This document shows positions 14,525-21,064 of a stretch of DNA of 21,064 nt, one piece after another. The position numbers were made by a program, and so were the translations under genes. Location of the stretch: assembly GCA_946480245.1 (NCBI GenBank), contig CAMLIZ010000076.1, forward strand, positions 1 to 21,064. Reading direction: 5' to 3'. Under the pieces are notes generated by a model. That model worked only from the letters and a program-made list of their open reading frames with translations, was not told the DNA's origin and did no database searches. This DNA is from an uncultured Pseudomonadota bacterium. GTDB taxonomy: Bacteria; Pseudomonadota; Gammaproteobacteria; Burkholderiales; Burkholderiaceae. Each line of letters begins with the position of its first letter. The first letter of the stretch is position 1.

Positions 14525-15721
14525 ATGCGCATCACCACCGCCAATTCCTTCGACGCCACGGTCGACAACCTGCAGAAGCGCCAGGGCCAGCTCAGCGAAG
14601 GGCAGCAGCGCCTCAGTTCGGGCAAGCGCGTGCTGCAGGCGAGCGACGACCCCACGGCCGCCGCACGCGCCGAGCGAGCGCTGGCCACGGTGGCGCGCAG
14701 CGATGCCTCGCAACGCGCGCTGGACGCCAGCCGCAATGCGATGACGCTCACCGAAAGCGCGCTCGGCGACGCCGGCGACCTGCTGCAGCAGATCCGCGAG
14801 ACGCTGGTGCAGGCCGGCAACGCCAGCTACACCGACGCCGAGCGCAACAGCCTGGCCGACAAGATCGCCGGCCTGCGCAGCCAGCTGCTGTCGGTGGCCA
14901 ATCGCAGCGATGGCGCGGGCGGCTACCTGTTCGGCGGTCAGGGAACCGGCCAGGCCCCCTTCATCGACACCGCCGGTGGCGTGCAGTACCGCGGCATTCC
15001 GGGTCAGCAGCAGGTGGCGGTTCCCGAGCAGCTGCCGCTCACCGTGGACGGCAGCGGCGCCTGGCTGCAGGCGCGCACCGGCAACGGCGTGTTCGTGACC
15101 AGCGCCAACGCCGGCAACAACGGCAACGCGTGGATCGACGCCGGCCGCGTGAGCCAGCCCAGCGCGGTGACCGGCTCGACCTACACACTGCAATTCAGCG
15201 TGTCGGGCGCCGGCACCACCTATGCGATCCTGAAGGATGGCAACCCCACCGCCGTGACTGCGGCCCCTTACCAGGACGGCAAGGCGATCGAGGTGGACGG
15301 CTTGTCGTTCACGGTCAGCGGCACGCCGGCCAACGGCGACAGCTTCCAGGCGGCGCCTTCCACCGCGTCACTGAACATCTTCGACGCCATCGACGGCGCG
15401 GTGAAGGACTTGAAGACGCCGCAGCGCAATGCCGGACAGGTGGCGCAGACGGTGAACAGCGGCCTGCGCGACCTGGACCAGTCGATGTCCGCACTGAACG
15501 GGCTGCGCGCGCACGTGGGCGAAGTGCTGAACATGACCGACAGCGCCGACCAGCGCAACGCCGACCTCAAGCTCTTCGGCAAGACAGAGCGCTCGAACGC
15601 GGAAGACCTGGACATGGTGCAGGCGATTTCCGACTTTCAGAACCAGCAAAGCGGCTACGATGCCGCATTGAAGACTTACTCGCTGGTGCAGAAGATGTCG
15701 ATGTTCCAGTACATCGGCTGA
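14525..15721 (+). CDS. flgL: FlgL, hook-filament junction protein 3
   Basis: 398 residues, about 80 more than enterobacterial FlgL. The flagellin-like N-terminus MRITTANSFDATVDNLQKRQGQLSEGQQRLSSGKRVLQASDDP and the C-terminus EDLDMVQAISDFQNQQSGYDAALKTYSLVQKMSMFQYIG match the family. The middle carries an insert with a beta module (IEVDGLSFTVSGTPANGDSF, G266-D272) similar to those in FlgK. FlgL sits between FlgK and the first flagellin. AGGAG at 14515-14519 lies 5 bases before the ATG, and flgK ends 17 bases upstream. Translation ends with two in-frame stops, TGA then TAG. The start is ATG 14525; the open frame continues upstream inside flgK but is not used. Confidence 0.97.
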   Translation: MRITTANSFDATVDNLQKRQGQLSEGQQRLSSGKRVLQASDDPTAAARAERALATVARSDASQRALDASRNAMTLTESALGDAGDLLQQIRETLVQAGNASYTDAERNSLADKIAGLRSQLLSVANRSDGAGGYLFGGQGTGQAPFIDTAGGVQYRGIPGQQQVAVPEQLPLTVDGSGAWLQARTGNGVFVTSANAGNNGNAWIDAGRVSQPSAVTGSTYTLQFSVSGAGTTYAILKDGNPTAVTAAPYQDGKAIEVDGLSFTVSGTPANGDSFQAAPSTASLNIFDAIDGAVKDLKTPQRNAGQVAQTVNSGLRDLDQSMSALNGLRAHVGEVLNMTDSADQRNADLKLFGKTERSNAEDLDMVQAISDFQNQQSGYDAALKTYSLVQKMSMFQYIG

Positions 15722-15746
15722 TAGGGCGCCAGGGAGGCCGCCACAC

Positions 15747-16940
15747 ATGTCAGAACATCCGATCCTCGGACAGGTCGTGCTCGGCTATTCGCCGATGATC
15801 GACCGCAACCGTACCGTCATCGCCACCCGGCTCACGGTGTTCCCGGCCAAGCCGGACCTGCAGCTCAACACCGCGTCGCTGCTGCAGGCCGTGGCGGAGG
15901 TCTGGCCCGCCAACGGCGGCCAGGTGTCGTTGAACCTGGTCAGCGAATCGCTGCTGCAGGCGCTGCTCGATTCCAAGCTGCCGGCCAATGTGTGGGTCGA
16001 GGTGCCCGCCTTCATGGCAATGGACCGCGCACATTCCGATGCGCTGCGCCGGCTGCATGCACACGGCAATACCCTGCTCATCAAGGGCCGGCCGTTGCAG
16101 GAGCTGCCGCGCGAGGTGCTGCCCTGCTTCAAGTACTCCATCATCGACCTGTCGGAAGAGCGGCGCGGCGACGCACCGCCGGCACCGGGCGTGTCGCGCA
16201 CCATCAGCCACGTGCAGTCCGGCGTGCGCACGCTGGTCGACATGGAGGCCGCGTTCCAGCGCGGCGCCGTGGCGGTGCTCGGCTGGCCGGTGGATGACGC
16301 CATCCACGCGCAGAGCAACCGCAGCGCGCGCCCCGACATGCAGACCATCGTCGAGCTGATCCGCCGCGTCGACAAGGAGGAGCCGGCCGACCGCCTCGAG
16401 GCCACCCTCAAGCAGGATCCGACGCTGGCCTTCAAGCTGATGCGCTACATCAACTCGCCGGCCTTCGGCCTGCGCGTGGAGGTGAGCTCGTTCCGGCATG
16501 CGCTGATGCTGCTGGGCTACCAGCGCCTGAAGCGCTGGCTCGCGCTGCTGCTGGCCTCGGCCAGCAAGGACAGCAACATGAAGCCGGTGATGTTCGCGGC
16601 CGTGCGCCGTGGCCTGCTGATGGAGGAGCTGGCGCGCTCCAACGCCGGCGACGAGGAGCAGCGCAACGAGATGTTCATCTGCGGCGTGTTCTCGCTGCTC
16701 GACCGCATGATGCAGCAGCCCTTCTCCGACCTGCTCAAGACCATCCCGGTGCCCGAGCGCGTGTACCAGGCACTGGCCGAGAACGCCGGCCCGTTCCAGC
16801 CCTACATGGACGTGGTGGGCGCGGTGGAGCAGGAGTCGCTGTTCGACATCCGTGCCGCGGCCGACGCGCTGATGATGAGTGTGGCCGAGATCAACCGCGC
16901 CGAGCTGCGCGCGCTCGCGGCTGCCGCCCAGCTCGAATAA
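15747..16940 (+). CDS. Degenerate EAL plus HDOD signalling protein (YuxH-type)
   Basis: 397 residues. Residues 1-195 align with the N-terminal EAL-like half of EAL-HDOD proteins. [26 protein letters not shown] corresponds to the start where active enzymes carry ExLxR; here it reads ATRLTVF, and the metal ligands are not visible, so c-di-GMP hydrolysis is unlikely. From about residue 197 an HDOD domain follows ([33 protein letters not shown] at 223-242, [22 protein letters not shown], and a later [12 protein letters not shown]). Such proteins are regulatory scaffolds; Vibrio CdgJ of this build affects motility. GGGAGG at 15732-15737 precedes the ATG. It starts 25 bases after flgL with no terminator between, so it is probably in the same operon. 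Exact function is unknown. Confidence 0.85.
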   Translation: MSEHPILGQVVLGYSPMIDRNRTVIATRLTVFPAKPDLQLNTASLLQAVAEVWPANGGQVSLNLVSESLLQALLDSKLPANVWVEVPAFMAMDRAHSDALRRLHAHGNTLLIKGRPLQELPREVLPCFKYSIIDLSEERRGDAPPAPGVSRTISHVQSGVRTLVDMEAAFQRGAVAVLGWPVDDAIHAQSNRSARPDMQTIVELIRRVDKEEPADRLEATLKQDPTLAFKLMRYINSPAFGLRVEVSSFRHALMLLGYQRLKRWLALLLASASKDSNMKPVMFAAVRRGLLMEELARSNAGDEEQRNEMFICGVFSLLDRMMQQPFSDLLKTIPVPERVYQALAENAGPFQPYMDVVGAVEQESLFDIRAAADALMMSVAEINRAELRALAAAAQLE

Positions 16941-16947
16941 GCGCAGG

Positions 16948-16953
16948 TATCCT
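16948..16953 (+). promoter_or_regulatory. Possible -10 element directly before the kinase start
   Basis: TATCCT lies 6 bases before the ATG at 16960, so a transcript starting at the normal distance would begin at or next to the start codon. No Shine-Dalgarno is visible before this ATG, which fits a leaderless message. No good -35 was found. This is a weak call from a 6-base match. Confidence 0.25.
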
Positions 16954-16959
16954 GACCGG

Positions 16960-19900
16960 ATGCCTCCGCCGCGCCTCGCATCCACGGCGTCCACGATTCC
17001 CCCTGCCAGCCTGCGCGCGCTGATCGACGCCGCGCCGGAGGGCGTGGTGGTGTTCGACGCGCGCAGCAGCGTGCTGCTGTGCAATCGCAGCGCGATGCGC
17101 CTGTTGACCTGCGAGCCGGGCTTCACGCTGGCGCAGATGGAGGCCACGCTCGGCGCCGAACTGATGGCCTGGCTGCTGATGGAGCGCAGCGGCAAGCCGC
17201 AGCCGGCCGAGGGCGCGCTGCTGCGCCTGGCCGATGGACGCAGCGTGCGCGCCAGCCTGCAGACGTTGGAGTTCGGCCAATGGGCGCTGCGGCTGGAGCT
17301 GCAGCACAAGGCCGCCGGCAGCGTGCCGGTGGCCGGCCTGCCAGCCCTGGGCGTGCCCAGCGCGGCCAGCCGCCAGCTGCTGCGCCTGTTCTGGGATTCC
17401 CCATTCCCGGCCACGCTGCAGGGGCCGGACTTCAAGATCGTCGAGGTCAACCAGGCCTACCTGGCCTACACCGGCTACAGCCGCGAGCAGCTGATCGGGC
17501 TGGACCCGGTGCTGCTGCAACCCGAGGCCGACCGCCAGCGCAGCCTCGACTTCCGCCAGCACCTGCACACCGGGGAGGGCGAGGGTGCGCTGAAGCCGCT
17601 GGTCGAACGCCGCCTGATCGACGCCGCCGGCCATGAGCGCTGGTTCCGGCTGGCGCGCTCGGAGCTTCACGGCTCCAGCGGCCAGACGCTGTGGCTCACG
17701 CTGGTGCACGACATCACCGCCGAGCGCGTGGCGCGCGAGCAGGCCGACCGCTCGGTGCGCGAGCTCGACCAATGGTTCGACCTGAGCCCGCTGGGCATGG
17801 TGCTGTTCGACGATGCCGGCCTGCTGTTGCGCAGCAACCCGGCCTTCGAGGCGCTGGTGGGCCAGCCGCCGGTGCTGCTGGGCGACGCGCCGCTGCCGTT
17901 GCAGGGGCTGCTGGGCTGGGAGTCCGGCGGGCCGTCGGCCGCGCTGGCCCCTGACGCGCAACCGCTGGAGCGCCGCGGCCTGCTCGCCCGGCCCGATGGC
18001 CGGCTCTTCAGCCTGCGCGCGCTGGTGCGCGGCTTTGAAACGGGCGCGGGCCAGCGCCGCTACATGGCGGTGGTGGAGGACCGCAGCGCCGAGGAGGAGC
18101 GCGAGCTGGCGCAGATCGAGATCGACGCCTTGATGGACACCGCCAGCATCGGCATCGCCACCTTCGAGGAGTCGCGCGGCTGGGTGCGCAGCGCGCAGGG
18201 CAAGGCGGCGCCGGGAACGCGCGCGCCGGGGCTGCAAGCCATCAGCCGCGACATCGTCGAGCCCGACTCGTTGCCGGCCTACGAGCGGCTGCAGCACGCG
18301 CTGAAGCATGGCGAGCGCGCCGAGCTGCGCTACGCGGTGCGGCACCCGGAGCTGGGCCAGCGCTGGTTGTCCACCCGCGTGGAGCCGGGCCAGCTGGCCT
18401 CGGGGCAGCGCACGCTGTCGGTGGTGACGCTCGACATCACCGACCAGGAGCAGGCGCGCCAGGCCAACGAACAGCTGCTGCGCGAGCTTTCCACGCTGCT
18501 GGACAGCAGCAGCGCCGGCATCGCCTACTTGCGCGGCGACACGCTGGTGCGCTGCAACAACCGCTTCGAACGCATGCTGGGCCTGCCCGCGCGCGCGGCC
18601 GGCGCGCCGCTGCGCGAGCTGCTGGGCCAGCACACGGTGGCCTGGCCCGCGCTGCAGAACAGCCTGGCGGCGCTGCGCAGCGCGCGCGTGTTCGAGACCG
18701 AGTTCATGGTCAAGGGCGGCACCGGTGCCGTGCGCACCGACGCGTGGTATTCGCTGTCCATGCGTCGCGCCGACAGCGAGGGCGACGCGCTGGAGGCGGT
18801 GGCCGTGCTCACCGACATCTCGCGCCTGAAGGCGCAGCAGGGGGAGCTGGAGGCGCTGCTGCGCGAGCGCGAACTGATGTTCAACCTGTCCGAGGTGGGC
18901 ATCGCCTACCTGCGCGGCGGCGTGATCGAACGCGCCAACCAGGCGCTGGCGGTGATGGCCGGCTATGCACCGGCCGAGCTGAAGGGCCTGGACCATGCCG
19001 AGCTGTTCGAGGACCGCGCGGCCTACCTCGACTACCGGCGGCTCGAGGAGCAGGCGCTGCGCACGCAGGGCCGCTTCACCACCGAGCGCCAGCTGCGCCG
19101 GCGCGACGGCAGCGTGCTGTGGGTGCAGGTGAGCAAGCGCGCGGTCGACGAGGCCGACCCGGAGGCGGGCCTGATCTGCTCGTACGTGAACGTGGACGAG
19201 CGCCATCGCGCGCGCCAGTCGCTGGTGCTGCAGGCCGAGCGCACGCGCGCCATCCTCGATTCGGTGCTGGTGGGCATCGTCACGGTCGGCGAGCACGGCA
19301 TCGAATGGATGAACCGCTCGGCGCGCCGCATGTTTGCCGGCGAGCTGGCCGACTTCGTGGGCGAGCCGATCAGCACGGTGGCCACGCCCGAGCCCGACCA
19401 TCCGCTGCGCCGCACGCACTACCTGCACGAGCTGGCCGAAGGGCAGGCCGAGGCGTTCGAATGCCGGCTCAAGGCGCGCGACGGGCGCGAGTTCTGGGTG
19501 GTGGGCAATGCGGTGGTCACGGGCCGCGAGTCGTCCGAGCGCCAGCTCACGTTCGCGCTGCTCGACATCGAGCGCCGGCGCCAGGCGGAGATCAGCATCG
19601 CGCAGACGCAGGCCTCGCTGCAACGCATCATCGAGACCGCGCCGCTGGCCATCGGCCTGATCGACGCACGCAGCCTGCGCATGGTGCAGCTGAACCAGAT
19701 GGCGGCGATGTTCGCTGGCTGCAGCATCGACGAGGCGCTGGGTCGCGCGCCGGAGGAGCTGTTCGAGCCCGCGTTCGCGCAGCAGCTCGTCGAGGACATG
19801 CGGCGCGCGCTCGGCAGCGCCGAGGTGTCGCGACGCGAATACCGGCGCGAGCTGATGGGCGAGCTGCGCGTGTGGGATGCGCGCTACCTGCCCCTGGCCG

Positions 19901-20613
19901 CCAGCGGCGCGGCCGGCGACGCACCCGAACAGCTGCTGTTCGTGGCCAGTGACGTCACCGAGCAGCGCGCGGCTGACGAGGCGCGCTACGAAGCCGCCAT
20001 CGCGCAGCGCGAGATGCTGGTCAAGGAAGTGCACCACCGCATCAAGAACAACCTGCAAGGCGTGGCCGGCCTGATGCAGCAGGCCGCGCTGCGGCGCCCG
20101 GAGGTGGCGTCGGTGATCGGCGAGGCCATCGGGCAGGTGCAGGCGATCGCGCAGGTGTACGGGCTGCAGGTCGGTGCCAGCGGGCCCTTGCGCATCCGCA
20201 GCGTGCTGGAGGCGATCACGGCGTCGGTGCAGCGCATGTTCGGCCGCACCATTCACGTCGAGGTGCGCGGCAGCGCGCCGCACCGCTGGGCGCTGCCGGA
20301 GGCCGAGTCGATCCCGATCGCGCTGACCCTCAACGAGCTGCTCACCAATGCCGTCAAGCACAGCCGCGACGGCGACGTGCATTGCACCCTGCTGTGCCGC
20401 GACAACGAGGTGAGCATCGCCATCTGCAACCAGGGCCGGCTGCCCGACGGTTTCACGCTGGCGCAGATTCCGGGCGGCGTGTCCGGGCTGGGGCTGGTGC
20501 GCGCGCTGCTGCCGCGGCGCAGCGCCACCTTGTCGCTCACGGAGGAGGGCGGCGAGGTGGTGGCGCGCCTGATGCTGGTGCCGCCCGGCATTACTGCACT
20601 GGAAGCCTTGTAG
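16960..20613 (+). CDS. Multi-PAS soluble histidine kinase (HisKA_2 type)
   Basis: 1217 residues, no membrane segment or signal peptide, so cytoplasmic. About eight PAS-like modules run in tandem: roughly 15-130, 138-263, 264-384, 386-511, 511-635, 636-757, 760-881 and 881-1008. Most end in a DIT/DIS-like strand and a linker helix. The kinase core follows. [20 protein letters not shown] places the likely phospho-accepting His at H1026, in the HRIKNNLQ motif of the HisKA_2 family. The ATPase N-box is [10 protein letters not shown] at 1125-1134, and a G-box GGVSGLGLV follows near the end. The start is ATG 16960; the frame is open further upstream in the preceding gene, but a 19-base gap with this start is simplest. 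The next gene is a response regulator, its likely partner. Signals sensed are unknown; heme or flavin binding cannot be judged from sequence. Confidence 0.9.
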   Translation: MPPPRLASTASTIPPASLRALIDAAPEGVVVFDARSSVLLCNRSAMRLLTCEPGFTLAQMEATLGAELMAWLLMERSGKPQPAEGALLRLADGRSVRASLQTLEFGQWALRLELQHKAAGSVPVAGLPALGVPSAASRQLLRLFWDSPFPATLQGPDFKIVEVNQAYLAYTGYSREQLIGLDPVLLQPEADRQRSLDFRQHLHTGEGEGALKPLVERRLIDAAGHERWFRLARSELHGSSGQTLWLTLVHDITAERVAREQADRSVRELDQWFDLSPLGMVLFDDAGLLLRSNPAFEALVGQPPVLLGDAPLPLQGLLGWESGGPSAALAPDAQPLERRGLLARPDGRLFSLRALVRGFETGAGQRRYMAVVEDRSAEEERELAQIEIDALMDTASIGIATFEESRGWVRSAQGKAAPGTRAPGLQAISRDIVEPDSLPAYERLQHALKHGERAELRYAVRHPELGQRWLSTRVEPGQLASGQRTLSVVTLDITDQEQARQANEQLLRELSTLLDSSSAGIAYLRGDTLVRCNNRFERMLGLPARAAGAPLRELLGQHTVAWPALQNSLAALRSARVFETEFMVKGGTGAVRTDAWYSLSMRRADSEGDALEAVAVLTDISRLKAQQGELEALLRERELMFNLSEVGIAYLRGGVIERANQALAVMAGYAPAELKGLDHAELFEDRAAYLDYRRLEEQALRTQGRFTTERQLRRRDGSVLWVQVSKRAVDEADPEAGLICSYVNVDERHRARQSLVLQAERTRAILDSVLVGIVTVGEHGIEWMNRSARRMFAGELADFVGEPISTVATPEPDHPLRRTHYLHELAEGQAEAFECRLKARDGREFWVVGNAVVTGRESSERQLTFALLDIERRRQAEISIAQTQASLQRIIETAPLAIGLIDARSLRMVQLNQMAAMFAGCSIDEALGRAPEELFEPAFAQQLVEDMRRALGSAEVSRREYRRELMGELRVWDARYLPLAASGAAGDAPEQLLFVASDVTEQRAADEARYEAAIAQREMLVKEVHHRIKNNLQGVAGLMQQAALRRPEVASVIGEAIGQVQAIAQVYGLQVGASGPLRIRSVLEAITASVQRMFGRTIHVEVRGSAPHRWALPEAESIPIALTLNELLTNAVKHSRDGDVHCTLLCRDNEVSIAICNQGRLPDGFTLAQIPGGVSGLGLVRALLPRRSATLSLTEEGGEVVARLMLVPPGITALEAL

Positions 20614-20633
20614 CTGCCGCAGGGGCTTTGCGA

Positions 20634-20639
20634 GACAAT
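20634..20639 (+). promoter_or_regulatory. Possible -10 element upstream of the response regulator
   Basis: GACAAT in the 68-bp gap after the kinase stop resembles a sigma-70 -10 box, in the GC-rich surroundings common for Burkholderiales promoters. TTGTAG at 20608-20613 is a possible -35, but the spacing of 20 is too long. The regulator may simply be co-transcribed with the kinase. Confidence 0.2.
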
Positions 20640-20681
20640 CGCGCCAAAACCGATACCAACAAGGGGCGGCGGAGCGGGCAG

Positions 20682-21064
20682 ATGAGCGGCGACGGGCGCG
20701 CGGGCGGCAGCAAGGGCAAGATCCTGGTGGTCGACGACGACCGGCTGGTGCTTGCCACCGTCACCCACGGGCTCGGCAAGGCCGGCTATGAAGTGATCGA
20801 CGCCGACAACGGCGACGACGCGATCCTGCTGGCACGCCAGCATCGCCCCGACCTCGCGCTGCTCGACATCCGCATGGAGGGCAAGAGCGGCTTCGATGTG
20901 GCGGCCTACCTGCGCGAATTCCTGCAGACGCCGTTCGTGTTCCTCTCGGCCTTCTCCGACGAGCAGACCATCGAGCAGGTGAAGGCGCTGGGTGCGCTGG
21001 CCTACCTGGTCAAGCCGCTGGACATCGGCCAGATCGTGCCCACCGTGGAAGCCGCGTTTGCCAC
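20682..21064 (+). CDS. Response regulator receiver, probable ANTAR antiterminator (3' end cut)
   Basis: 127 residues are present before the window ends, all of it the receiver domain. Acidic residues D18-D20 (VVDDDR), the phospho-accepting D62 (ALLDIRM), S89 (FLSA) and K111 (YLVKPLD) are all in place, so it should be phosphorylatable. The stretch KALGALAYLVKPLDIGQIVPTVEAAFA resembles receivers of PdtaR-type regulators, whose C-terminal ANTAR domain binds RNA and prevents transcription termination. HisKA_2 kinases such as the upstream gene often pair with them. GGAG at 20671-20674 lies 7 bases before the ATG. The output domain is outside the window, so ANTAR is inferred. Confidence 0.85.
   Translation, partial: MSGDGRAGGSKGKILVVDDDRLVLATVTHGLGKAGYEVIDADNGDDAILLARQHRPDLALLDIRMEGKSGFDVAAYLREFLQTPFVFLSAFSDEQTIEQVKALGALAYLVKPLDIGQIVPTVEAAFA

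Noticed and set aside
16891..20382. A 1163-codon open frame on the minus strand opposite the kinase gene
   Set aside because: It is a by-product of extreme GC bias at codon third positions, which removes stop codons from the opposite strand. The product is a low-complexity mix rich in Ala, Arg, Leu, His and Gln with no recognisable domain, while the plus strand encodes clear PAS and kinase motifs.
20649..20656. ACCGATAC upstream of the response regulator, similar to a sigma-28 -10
   Set aside because: No TAAA-like -35 is found 15 or 16 bases upstream, so it is probably chance.
1..21064. CRISPR array, tRNA/rRNA genes, insertion sequence or phage genes
   Set aside because: I looked for regular spaced repeats, cloverleaf-type arms, transposase motifs and terminal inverted repeats and saw none; the window is continuous core flagellar and signalling genes.

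Overview
The window comes from a very GC-rich genome whose codon third positions are almost always G or C. It reads as a flagellar gene cluster of a motile Gram-negative bacterium. P-ring and L-ring genes (flgI, flgH), a sigma-28/FlgM circuit and the order flhF-flhG-fliA / flgNMA / flgBCDEFGHIJKL point to a betaproteobacterium of the Burkholderiales (Rubrivivax/Leptothrix-like). The taxonomic call is inference from gene order and protein style, not from a marker gene.

Left part (1-3550, + strand): the 3' end of flhF, a FlhG-like protein that has lost its nucleotide-binding loop but keeps the N-terminal DQAxxLR activator motif, the flagellar sigma factor fliA, and a soluble chemoreceptor-like gene. 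The chemoreceptor gene is preceded by a near-consensus sigma-28 promoter placed right at the fliA stop codon. A bidirectional terminator separates this unit from the converging flgN.

Middle part (3579-5222, - strand): flgA, flgM and flgN, read leftwards. A good sigma-28 promoter lies between flgA and flgM, so the anti-sigma factor FlgM and chaperone FlgN can be made as late genes. A 143-bp divergent spacer separates flgA from flgB.

Central part (5366-15721, + strand): a complete, uninterrupted flgBCDEFGHIJKL run encoding rod, hook, hook cap, L and P rings, the rod-cap muramidase and both hook-filament junction proteins. Spacers are short, apart from a 93-bp hairpin-containing gap before flgG and a 43-bp structured gap before flgI. 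Directly behind flgL, 25 bp away, sits a gene for a degenerate EAL plus HDOD protein, probably part of the same transcript.

Right part (16960-21064, + strand): a 1217-residue soluble histidine kinase with about eight PAS-like modules and a HisKA_2/HATPase end, followed 68 bp later by a response regulator cut by the window end. The regulator's receiver resembles those of ANTAR antiterminators, the common partners of HisKA_2 kinases. No tRNA, rRNA, CRISPR array, insertion sequence or prophage gene was seen, and no gene-free stretch exceeds 300 bases.
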